Positions 1 to 5,405 of a stretch of DNA of 5,405 nt are shown in pieces. Origin of the DNA: Pseudothermotoga sp. GTDB taxonomy: Bacteria > Thermotogota > Thermotogae > Thermotogales > DSM-5069. The stretch's first letter is position 1. Each line of letters opens with the position of its first letter. The notes beneath the pieces were generated by a model. That model had not been told where the DNA came from. It did not search any database and was given only the letters and a program-made list of their open reading frames with translations. A program made the position numbers and the translations under genes. The stretch is taken from positions 1 to 5,405 of the forward strand of contig JAPYWY010000126.1 of the NCBI GenBank assembly GCA_028276125.1, given 5' to 3'.

Positions 1-1
1 A

Positions 2-1543
2 AGAATCGTGCAAGAGTATTTGTACAAGATGCCCACAGGTGAAGCTGTGCCTGAGGCAATGGACAAGCTTCCGTTCTTCGCCAAGCAGGTAAAGATCGCG
101 ACGCGCAACGTTGGATACATAGACCCAGGGAACATAGAAGAATACATCGCCAGAGATGGTTATTTCGCTCTGACAAAGGTACTCAACGAAATGACTCCAG
201 ATCAAGTCATCGAAGAGGTGAAACGCAGCGGTTTGAGAGGCAGGGGTGGTGCTGGCTTTCCAACGGGTCTGAAGTGGGAACTCACGAGAAAGGCCAAAGG
301 TGACAGAAAATATGTGGTATGCAACGCCGATGAAGGGGACCCGGGAGCCTTCATGGACAGGTCTGTGCTCGAAGGCGATCCTCACACGGTACTCGAAGCG
401 ATGGCGATAGCAGGTTATGCGATCGGTGCTCAGCAAGGTTACATATACGTGCGTGCCGAATATCCACTCGCCATAGAGAGACTCCAGATCGCGATAGCTC
501 AGGCAAAGGAGTATGGCTTTCTCGGCCAAAACATTCTTGGCAGCGACTTCAGCTTCGACATCGAGATCCGCATAGGTGCCGGTGCGTTCGTTTGTGGCGA
601 GGAAACAGCACTCATCGCATCCATAGAGGGTAGACGGGGTCAACCGAGGGTGAAACCACCGTATCCTGCGCAGAGTGGTGTGTGGGGTTGTCCCACGGTG
701 ATAAACAACGTTGAAACGCTCGCCTGCGTGCCACCCATCATCATCAAAGGTGCGGACTGGTTCAGGAGTATTGGAACTCCAACATCACCTGGTACCAAGG
801 TGTTCGCACTCGCCGGTAAGATCACGAACACGGGCCTCGTTGAAGTCCCAATGGGTATCACGCTGAGAGAACTGTTGTACGAGATCGGTGGCGGCTCTTC
901 CACGGGGAAAAAGATCAAAGCCGTGCAGACTGGTGGACCCAGTGGTGGGTGCATTCCTTCCGAGTACTTCGACACACCCGTGGACTACGAATCACTGCAG
1001 AAGCTCGGCGCCATCATGGGTTCTGGTGGCATGATCGTGATGGATGAAGACGACTGTATGGTGGACGTTGCCAAGTTCTTCTTGGAGTTCACAGTCGACG
1101 AATCTTGTGGTAAGTGTACTCCTTGCAGGGAAGGAACGCGCCAGATGTTGAAAATTCTCGAGAAGATAACCTCGGGTGAGGGAACAGAGGAAGATCTGGA
1201 TGAACTTGAAAGGCTCGGCACAATAATAAAGGATACCTCGCTGTGTGGGCTGGGTCAGACAGCGCCGAACCCAGTTTTGAGCACGCTGAGGTACTACCGT
1301 CACGAGTACGAAGCACACGTGAAGGAGAAGAAATGTCCCGCGCTTCGTTGCAAAGCTCTCGTGAGGTACGTCATAGATCCTTCAAAATGTGTCGGATGCA
1401 CTGCCTGCGCACGCGTGTGCCCCGTGAACGCAATCAGTGGCGAGCTAAGAAAAGTTCATTCCATCGACAACGACGTGTGCATCAGGTGTGGAAGCTGTAT
1501 CGAAGTGTGCAGGTTCGGAGCCATAAGCAAAGTCTCACCGTGA
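2..1543 (+). CDS. nuoF: HydB/NuoF-type flavin and Fe-S subunit with C-terminal ferredoxin domain (5' partial)
   Basis: NAD(P)H-oxidising flavoprotein subunit of a soluble multi-subunit oxidoreductase, of the HydB type found in bifurcating [FeFe] hydrogenases and related complexes. Counting from the GTG at 8, the core shows GRGGAGFP (78-85), the FMN loop NADEGDPGAF (106-115), GAGAFVCGEETA (190-201) for NADH binding, and TVINNVET (230-237). The N3-type [4Fe-4S] ligands are C367, C370, C373 and C413. After H-x5-C443-x4-C448 comes a two-cluster ferredoxin domain: C461/464/467/471 and C491/494/497/501. The frame is open to the left edge, and its first residues, RIVQEYL, align with KIVSEHL at 75-81 of the paralogue at 2044-3672. 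The GTG at 8 is therefore an internal valine; the true start and an N-terminal thioredoxin-like domain lie outside the window. Cytoplasmic by family; no membrane segment seen. The partner (hydrogenase, formate dehydrogenase or other) is not visible, so the substrate is unknown. Family assignment is firm; 'HydB' specifically is likely but not proven. Confidence 0.93.
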   Translation, partial: RIVQEYLYKMPTGEAVPEAMDKLPFFAKQVKIATRNVGYIDPGNIEEYIARDGYFALTKVLNEMTPDQVIEEVKRSGLRGRGGAGFPTGLKWELTRKAKGDRKYVVCNADEGDPGAFMDRSVLEGDPHTVLEAMAIAGYAIGAQQGYIYVRAEYPLAIERLQIAIAQAKEYGFLGQNILGSDFSFDIEIRIGAGAFVCGEETALIASIEGRRGQPRVKPPYPAQSGVWGCPTVINNVETLACVPPIIIKGADWFRSIGTPTSPGTKVFALAGKITNTGLVEVPMGITLRELLYEIGGGSSTGKKIKAVQTGGPSGGCIPSEYFDTPVDYESLQKLGAIMGSGGMIVMDEDDCMVDVAKFFLEFTVDESCGKCTPCREGTRQMLKILEKITSGEGTEEDLDELERLGTIIKDTSLCGLGQTAPNPVLSTLRYYRHEYEAHVKEKKCPALRCKALVRYVIDPSKCVGCTACARVCPVNAISGELRKVHSIDNDVCIRCGSCIEVCRFGAISKVSP

Positions 1544-1550
1544 GAGGGGG
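1542..1550 (+). promoter_or_regulatory. Ribosome binding site of the nuoE-like gene
   Basis: GAGAGGGGG begins inside the TGA stop of the upstream gene (1541-1543) and ends 8 nt before the GTG at 1559. It supports that GTG as the start, and translation probably continues from the preceding gene. Confidence 0.7.
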
Positions 1551-1558
1551 AATCGCTG

Positions 1559-2047
1559 GTGGTCGACCGTGAAGCTGTTGCAGAAATGGTGAGAAATATC
1601 AAGAAGCAAGCACTCGAGGAGAGAGACATGCTTATCAACGCTTTGCACCAAATTCAGAATCGTTTTGGCAACTACATACCTGTTGAAGCGGCGAAGGTTG
1701 TCGCTGAAGAACTGAATGTAGCCGAGTCCAAGGTCTACGAAGTTCTCACTTTCTACACAATGTTTTCCACCAAACCGAGGGGAAAGTACGTCATAAGGGT
1801 CTGTGTGAACCTGCCGTGCCATGTCACGGGAGGCAGGCAAATTGTCGAGACGCTGAAAGAAACGCTTGGTGTCGATTTCGATCAAACCACAAAGGATGGT
1901 TTGTTCACGCTCGAGCGGACGAGCTGTCTGGGTCTCTGCGGCGTCGCCCCCGTCATAATGGTGAACGACGAATACTACGGTGACTTGACACCGAAGAAGG
2001 TGAAGGAAATCATCGAAAGCCTGAGAGCAAGGGGTGATGCGAAATGA
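1559..2047 (+). CDS. nuoE: NuoE/HydC-type [2Fe-2S] thioredoxin-like subunit
   Basis: Small electron-transfer subunit that pairs with a NuoF/HydB flavoprotein, comparable to NuoE of complex I and HydC of Thermotoga hydrogenase. Its 162 residues match the usual ~160 of the family. The N-terminal helical half contains the typical stretch leading to VYEVLTFYTMF (59-69). The thioredoxin-like half carries the four [2Fe-2S] ligands C82-x4-C87 and C123-x3-C127, the latter in SCLGLCGVAP. The GTG start at 1559 is chosen from the GAGAGGGGG site 8 nt upstream. It lies 15 nt after the upstream flavoprotein gene, and its TGA overlaps the ATG of the next gene (ATGA, 2044-2047), so all three are probably co-transcribed. 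No missing ligand is seen. It is the only NuoE-like gene in the window although two NuoF-like genes flank it, so which one it binds (or both) is open. Confidence 0.95.
   Translation: MVDREAVAEMVRNIKKQALEERDMLINALHQIQNRFGNYIPVEAAKVVAEELNVAESKVYEVLTFYTMFSTKPRGKYVIRVCVNLPCHVTGGRQIVETLKETLGVDFDQTTKDGLFTLERTSCLGLCGVAPVIMVNDEYYGDLTPKKVKEIIESLRARGDAK
2029..2037 (+). promoter_or_regulatory. Ribosome binding site of the second nuoF-like gene
   Basis: AAGGGGTGA, within the last codons of the nuoE-like gene, ends 6 nt before the ATG at 2044. With the ATGA overlap it indicates translational coupling and fixes the start of the third gene. Confidence 0.65.
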
Positions 2048-3672
2048 AGCCGATACTCGTTCTTGTCTCCGTTGACTCAAACAGCGTTCTTCTGGGAGCA
2101 AAGCAGTTCGCCAACTATCTCAGAGAGGCACTGGAAAAGTACAATTTGAAAGACTCGGTCGATGTGCTCGAGACGGGCAGCATGGGTGTTTACACTCAAG
2201 GTGTCGTGATGGCGGTCTTTCCAGACGATGTGTATTACTCGGTGCGCTCAGTGGCAGATGTGGAAAAGATCGTTTCGGAGCACCTGTTGAAAGGAAGGCC
2301 TGTACTGTCCCTCGAAATACCCAGAGAACGCCTGAAACTCGTTGTCGAGAAAGAGAAGGTCACTGAAGAAGTCAGGATCGTGCTGAGGAACGTCGGAGTG
2401 ATAGATCCAAGAAGTATAGATCAGTACATCGCAAGGGATGGTTACTTTGCGCTTCACAAAGCACTGTTCGAGATGAAACCGGAACAGGTCATACAAACCA
2501 TCAAAGAATCTGGTTTGAGAGGTAGAGGTGGCGCAGGTTTCCCGACTGGTCTGAAGTGGGAATTCACGGCGAAAGCTCAGGCTGACCAGAAGTACGTGGT
2601 GTGCAATGCGGACGAGGGTGAACCTGGGACCTTCAAAGACAGGTTGATCATGGAAGGAGATCCCCACTCGGTCATAGAAGCGATGATCATCTGCGGCTAT
2701 GCCGTTGGGGCGACGAAAGGCTACATATACATCAGGGGCGAGTACTACGGCTCGGTGGAAAACATACAGAAGGCTATCAAGGATGCGTACGAGTATGGCT
2801 TTCTCGGTAAGAACATCCTCGGTAGTGGTTTTTCGTTCGATCTCACAGTCAGACTTGGGGCCGGTGCATACGTTTGTGGTGAAGAAACCGCACTGCTGGA
2901 ATCGATCGAAGGAAAGTCTGGCAGGCCCAGGCTCAAGCCACCATATCCACCCACGAACGGTCTATTCGGCAAACCCACGGTGATAAACAACGTCGAAACG
3001 TTCGCCAACGTTCCACAGATAATACTCAACGGTGCGAACTGGTTCAAACAGTTTGGTACGAAGGGTTCGCCTGGAACAAAGGTTTTCTCGCTGGTTGGGA
3101 ACGTCGTCAGGAGAGGTATCGTCGAGGTACCCATGGGTGTGACCGTCAGAGAACTGATCTACAAGTTCGGCGGAGGATTGGTGGGTGGAAAACAGTTGTA
3201 CATGGTTCAGACAGGTGGAACCGCAGGAACCTTCATAGGTCTCGACAAGATTGACGTACCACTCCACTACGAATCCTTCAGGGACCATGGTGTATCGATC
3301 GGCTCGGGCGTGATACTCGCCATGGACGAGGACGTGTGTCCTGTGGACGTCGCTCTGAACACCATGGAGTTTTTCGAACACGAGTCGTGCGGAAAGTGTA
3401 CACCATGTCGTGAGGGTACAAGGCTCGCGGTGGAGATTCTGCGCAGGATGAGCAAGGGTCAAGGGAAAAAAGAGGATATCGACACATTGAAACAGATCGC
3501 CATCATCACGCAGGAAGCCTCGTTGTGTGGTCTTGGTCAGAGTATAAACGTTCCTCTGATCTCGATACTGGACAATTTCAGAGACGAATTCCTCGCTCAC
3601 ATCGGTGCCACGGGCTGTCCGAGGGGAGTTTGCAAGTTCGAAAAGCCAGCGAAAGTCAAGGCGAAGGTGTGA
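2044..3672 (+). CDS. nuoF: Second NuoF-type flavoprotein, with cysteine-free N-terminal domain and no ferredoxin tail
   Basis: A 542-residue paralogue of the gene at 2-1543. Residues ~1-90 look like the thioredoxin-like domain of HydB-type proteins, but the first cysteine of the whole protein is C187. By my alignment the C-x4-C and C-x3-C ligand positions hold S9/S14 and S46/Y50, so no [2Fe-2S] cluster is expected there. The flavin core is intact: GRGGAGFP (160-167), NADEGEPGTFKDR (188-200), GAGAYVCGEETA (273-284) and TVINNVET (312-319). The N3-type [4Fe-4S] ligands are C449, C452, C455 and C495. It ends with H519-x5-C525-x4-C530 and a short basic tail, lacking the 2[4Fe-4S] domain of its neighbour. 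Expected role: FMN-dependent NAD(P)H oxidation or reduction in the cytoplasm, passing electrons through N3, probably to the NuoE-like subunit just upstream, with which it is coupled by ATGA. The natural electron partner is unknown. Family is certain; the consequence of the domain losses is inferred. Confidence 0.95.
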   Translation: MKPILVLVSVDSNSVLLGAKQFANYLREALEKYNLKDSVDVLETGSMGVYTQGVVMAVFPDDVYYSVRSVADVEKIVSEHLLKGRPVLSLEIPRERLKLVVEKEKVTEEVRIVLRNVGVIDPRSIDQYIARDGYFALHKALFEMKPEQVIQTIKESGLRGRGGAGFPTGLKWEFTAKAQADQKYVVCNADEGEPGTFKDRLIMEGDPHSVIEAMIICGYAVGATKGYIYIRGEYYGSVENIQKAIKDAYEYGFLGKNILGSGFSFDLTVRLGAGAYVCGEETALLESIEGKSGRPRLKPPYPPTNGLFGKPTVINNVETFANVPQIILNGANWFKQFGTKGSPGTKVFSLVGNVVRRGIVEVPMGVTVRELIYKFGGGLVGGKQLYMVQTGGTAGTFIGLDKIDVPLHYESFRDHGVSIGSGVILAMDEDVCPVDVALNTMEFFEHESCGKCTPCREGTRLAVEILRRMSKGQGKKEDIDTLKQIAIITQEASLCGLGQSINVPLISILDNFRDEFLAHIGATGCPRGVCKFEKPAKVKAKV

Positions 3673-4153
3673 CGGTGTGCTCGGCCTCCTGGCCGAGCAC
3701 GCTTTCTATTGCAATCATGTCTCTGAAAGATTTGCTCAGATCGTACAGGTATTTTCCTGCTTTCTTCCTTCGCGTGAGAACTCCGGCTTTGTGTAAAGAT
3801 CTCACCAAGTGAGAAGATTCCTTCCCCCTGATCTCGTTGATCGCCGCGATAGTCAGAGGTCCGTTCAAAATTATCGCGGCCACTATCTCCAACTGATTGG
3901 TAGTGAGTTTCACGGCGCGTAGACTCGTTGCGTTCATGACGAACTGTGCGTACTCGGGTTTGGTGTAGAACTTGTACACGTCACCCAGCTTTCGGAGCTC
4001 CACGCCGTGTTCCTCCCCGAGGTAATCTTTCTCGATCTGCTCGATGACCTGCGAGAGTTCCTCCTCCTTGACCTTCAACAAGTGCGAAAGCCTTTTCAAA
4101 GTCATCCCACGGCTCGCAAAGATCAGTGCCTCAACCACTGCCCTGAGGTTCAA
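3656..4153 (-). CDS. scpB: Segregation and condensation protein B
   Basis: Winged-helix subunit of the SMC-ScpA-ScpB complex; ScpB dimers bind the ScpA kleisin linker and help control the SMC ATPase in chromosome compaction and segregation. The 165 residues form two winged-helix domains: ~1-72, starting with VVEALIFAS (6-14), and ~82-146, with LTTNQLEIVAAI (83-94) and the family-typical NEIRGKESS (106-114). The start is taken as TTG at 4153-4151. A GAGGGGG site (4170-4164) lies 10 nt before it, and the resulting N-terminus has the usual length ahead of the first helix; GTG at 4138 is a less likely alternative. It overlaps scpA by 23 nt. Its last ~14 residues lie beyond the conserved fold; V152-H159 are encoded by the palindrome of the opposing operon's terminator, and the stop lies 17 nt inside the convergent nuoF-like gene. 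It is slightly short for the family but looks complete. Confidence 0.92.
   Translation of the reverse strand: MNLRAVVEALIFASRGMTLKRLSHLLKVKEEELSQVIEQIEKDYLGEEHGVELRKLGDVYKFYTKPEYAQFVMNATSLRAVKLTTNQLEIVAAIILNGPLTIAAINEIRGKESSHLVRSLHKAGVLTRRKKAGKYLYDLSKSFRDMIAIESVLGQEAEHTVTPSP
3675..3710 (+). terminator. Rho-independent terminator of the redox operon
   Basis: Perfect 10-bp inverted repeat, GTGCTCGGCC (3677-3686) and GGCCGAGCAC (3691-3700), with a TCCT loop. It can be extended by a T-G and a G-C pair to 3675/3702. A T-rich but interrupted tail (TTTCTATT, 3703-3710) follows on the + strand, and the stem starts 2-4 nt after the stop at 3670-3672. On the - strand the hairpin is followed by ACCGTCACACC without a T-run, so it favours + strand termination. 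It lies wholly inside the 3' coding end of the convergent scpB. Confidence 0.75.
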
Positions 4154-4832
4154 ACGTTTCGTACCCCCTCACGAAGAGTGTACCGTCCCGACTCACCAGT
4201 TCAATTTTCTTGAAGTGTATCAATTCCAGTATCGCAAGAAAACGAACAATCAGCTCGTATTTGCTGTTAGATTTTCTCAGTGTTTCGTAAACATCGAGCT
4301 CGTTACCGTCGCTCAGCTCGTTCAAGATTTCGCTCATCACCTGATCCACGGTTAAGGGAAGTCTCTTGAGCCTGAGTGCGGAGTTCCTTATGTTCATCTC
4401 TTCCAAGAGAGCTTTGAGAATCTTCGTCAACTTCTCTTGCTGAACATAGGGCATTGGTGTGACCCGCACCTTCCTCCTGGACAAGAAGCTGGCAATGTTC
4501 TTTTCGAGTCGATCCGCGAGCTGCTTCACCTGTTCGTAAAGCTCGATGCGTCTGTAGATATCTTCTTCCAATTTCTTGAGTTGCTGCCTCTCCCTTTCGG
4601 AGAGGGAAGGTAGCAAGTACTTCGACTTGAGTTCCATCAACTGTGAAGCCATAACGAAAAAGTCAGAAGCTATCTGTAAGTCGAGTTTCTTCATTCTTTC
4701 CACGTACTCGATGAACTCGTCGGCGAGCTGCGATATGGGTATCTGACGCACGTTTATCTTGCGCTTCTTGGCGAGATGTAAAAGTAAATCCAGTGGTCCC
4801 TCAAACTGTGGTAGCCTGAAAACCAGCTCCAA
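4131..4832 (-). CDS. scpA: Segregation and condensation protein A (kleisin)
   Basis: Kleisin subunit that bridges the SMC head domains and recruits ScpB in the bacterial condensin complex on the nucleoid. The 233 residues match the family. The N-terminal domain has the hallmark FEGPLDLLLHL (10-20), followed by the helical part that contacts the SMC neck, including IASDFFVMASQLMELKSK (54-71). A charged, largely helical linker (~78-155) is the expected ScpB-binding region. The C-terminal winged helix (~160-223), with FLAILELIHFKKIEL (198-212), is the part that binds the SMC ATPase cap. The start is TTG at 4832-4830, 5 nt after GAGGTG; it gives the standard short lead before the FEGPLDLL motif. 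It begins 9 nt after the trpS stop and overlaps scpB by 23 nt, so the three genes are likely one operon. No smc gene is present in the window. Confidence 0.95.
   Translation of the reverse strand: MELVFRLPQFEGPLDLLLHLAKKRKINVRQIPISQLADEFIEYVERMKKLDLQIASDFFVMASQLMELKSKYLLPSLSERERQQLKKLEEDIYRRIELYEQVKQLADRLEKNIASFLSRRKVRVTPMPYVQQEKLTKILKALLEEMNIRNSALRLKRLPLTVDQVMSEILNELSDGNELDVYETLRKSNSKYELIVRFLAILELIHFKKIELVSRDGTLFVRGYETFEPQGSG
4164..4170 (-). promoter_or_regulatory. Ribosome binding site of scpB
   Basis: GAGGGGG on the - strand, inside the last codons of scpA, 10 nt before the TTG at 4153. It is the main reason for choosing this TTG over the downstream GTG at 4138. Confidence 0.5.
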
Positions 4833-4835
4833 GAC

Positions 4836-4843
4836 ATCACCTC
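4836..4843 (-). promoter_or_regulatory. Ribosome binding site of scpA, overlapping the trpS stop
   Basis: GAGGTGAT on the - strand matches the anti-Shine-Dalgarno sequence very well; GAGGTG ends 5 nt before the TTG at 4832. Its first bases are part of the trpS TGA (4844-4842). The ATG at 4837-4835, inside the site, is out of frame and opens only about 27 codons. Confidence 0.7.
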
Positions 4844-5405
4844 AAAAGAGCAGATTCATCCTGCTCCTGACCAGCGCCATCGTTTGCTCGGCCGTGCGCT
4901 TCGCTTTGCGGTTCCCCTCAACTATGACATCCAAAGCGAACTTTGCGTCTATTCTTGAGTATCTCTGCCAGATCGGTTCAAGTTCCCTTAACATGTTCTT
5001 CAGCAAAAGTTTCTTACAGTCGATGCAGCCAATCTTCGCAGTCGTGCAGCCATCGAAAACCCATTGTTTTTCCTCTTCATTTATGCCGAAGGCCCTATGG
5101 TAATCCCACACGGGACACTTGTTCGGATCACCTGGATCGCTCCTGCGCTTTCGTGCGGGATCCGTCATCATTGGAAGTATGCTCTTTTCCAGTTCCTGAG
5201 CGCTGCACTCGAGAGGAATTATGTTTCCATAGCTCTTACTCATCTTTCGTCCATCGGTTCCAGGAAGCTTTGGCACAACGGACAGTACCGCCTGTGGCTC
5301 GGGGAAGGTTGGTCCATAAAGGTAATTGAACCTTCGTGCGATCTCTCTCGTCAGCTCAATGTGATACACCTGATCCTCTCCAACGGGAACGCCCTCTGCC
5401 AGATA
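4842..5405 (-). CDS. trpS: Tryptophanyl-tRNA synthetase with Fe-S cluster motif (5' partial)
   Basis: Class Ic aminoacyl-tRNA synthetase that activates tryptophan with ATP and charges tRNA-Trp in the cytoplasm. About 187 C-terminal residues are visible, roughly 55-60% of a normal ~330-residue enzyme. The frame stays open to the right edge, and VPVGEDQ (visible residues 6-12) precedes the GTG at 5369, so that codon is an internal valine. GEDQ is the adenylate-pocket signature; KMSKS is at 54-58. The C-terminal helical domain contains four cysteines at visible residues 97, 120, 127 and 130, spaced C-x22-C-x6-C-x2-C. This is the spacing reported for the [4Fe-4S] cluster of Thermotoga maritima TrpRS and is absent from most bacterial TrpRS. 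The signature HIGH region is outside the window. It is followed after 9 nt by scpA, an unrelated function that probably shares its transcript. Confidence 0.96.
   Translation of the reverse strand, partial: YLAEGVPVGEDQVYHIELTREIARRFNYLYGPTFPEPQAVLSVVPKLPGTDGRKMSKSYGNIIPLECSAQELEKSILPMMTDPARKRRSDPGDPNKCPVWDYHRAFGINEEEKQWVFDGCTTAKIGCIDCKKLLLKNMLRELEPIWQRYSRIDAKFALDVIVEGNRKAKRTAEQTMALVRSRMNLLF

Noticed and set aside
640..975. 111-codon open frame on the - strand
   Set aside because: Antisense to the conserved NADH-binding region of the first flavoprotein; low-complexity, proline-rich shadow.
1535..2101. 188-codon open frame on the - strand opposite the nuoE-like gene
   Set aside because: It spans three real genes' junctions antisense and its protein resembles no family I know; conserved NuoE cysteines show the + strand is coding.
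2962..3600. 212-codon open frame on the - strand
   Set aside because: It is antisense to a strongly conserved nuoF-like gene and has no plausible ribosome binding context or recognisable motif; a shadow frame.
2..3672. Membrane-bound complex I operon
   Set aside because: Only soluble NuoE/NuoF-type subunits are present, a terminator follows, and no membrane subunit is visible; a soluble hydrogenase-type or related complex fits better.
3677..3700. Perfect palindrome as a possible operator or recombination site
   Set aside because: Its place just after a stop codon, GC-rich stem, 4-nt loop and T-rich tail fit an intrinsic terminator; no second copy is seen in the window.
4754..4837. ATG inside the scpA ribosome binding site opening a ~27-codon frame on the - strand
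   Set aside because: It overlaps the Shine-Dalgarno sequence itself, is out of frame with scpA and encodes nothing recognisable; the TTG at 4832 fits the site and the protein.
4759..5103. 114-codon open frame on the + strand
   Set aside because: Lies opposite scpA and trpS, both firmly identified by motifs; serine-rich shadow translation.

Overview
The window looks like chromosomal DNA from an anaerobic thermophile of the Thermotogales (Thermotoga/Pseudothermotoga type). Two things suggest this. One is a tryptophanyl-tRNA synthetase carrying the iron-sulfur cysteine spacing C-x22-C-x6-C-x2-C that is known from the Thermotoga maritima enzyme. The other is a run of HydB/HydC (NuoF/NuoE)-like flavin and iron-sulfur subunits of the kind that are multiplied in this order. 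The base composition is balanced, AGA/AGG arginine and ATA isoleucine codons are frequent, and genes are packed with overlaps and GTG/TTG starts. The assignment is inferred from protein features, not from a database search.

Left part, + strand (1-3672): three redox genes in one transcription unit. The first is a HydB/NuoF-type subunit cut by the left window edge; it has FMN/NADH motifs, the N3-type [4Fe-4S] site and a C-terminal 2[4Fe-4S] ferredoxin domain. The second is a NuoE/HydC-type [2Fe-2S] subunit, 15 nt downstream. The third is another NuoF-type subunit joined to the second by an ATGA stop/start overlap. It keeps the flavin core but has no C-terminal ferredoxin domain, and its N-terminal thioredoxin-like domain has no cysteines. 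Together they look like the NAD(P)H/flavin module of a soluble (possibly electron-bifurcating) oxidoreductase. Any catalytic subunit (HydA-like or other) must lie upstream of the window or elsewhere, because a hairpin terminator ends the unit right after the third gene.

Right part, - strand (5405-3656): trpS (N-terminal half outside the window), scpA and scpB, tightly packed. The trpS stop lies inside the scpA ribosome binding site, and scpA and scpB overlap by 23 nt; both appear to start at TTG. ScpA and ScpB are the kleisin and winged-helix subunits of the SMC chromosome-condensation complex; smc itself is not here.

The two units converge and overlap by 17 nt at 3656-3672. The perfect hairpin that terminates the redox unit lies within the last codons of scpB. 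No gene-free stretch above 300 bases exists, and I see no tRNA, rRNA, CRISPR array, insertion sequence or phage gene. The most notable feature is the NuoF-NuoE-NuoF' arrangement with a cluster-less second NuoF; I see no clearly new defence or mobile system.
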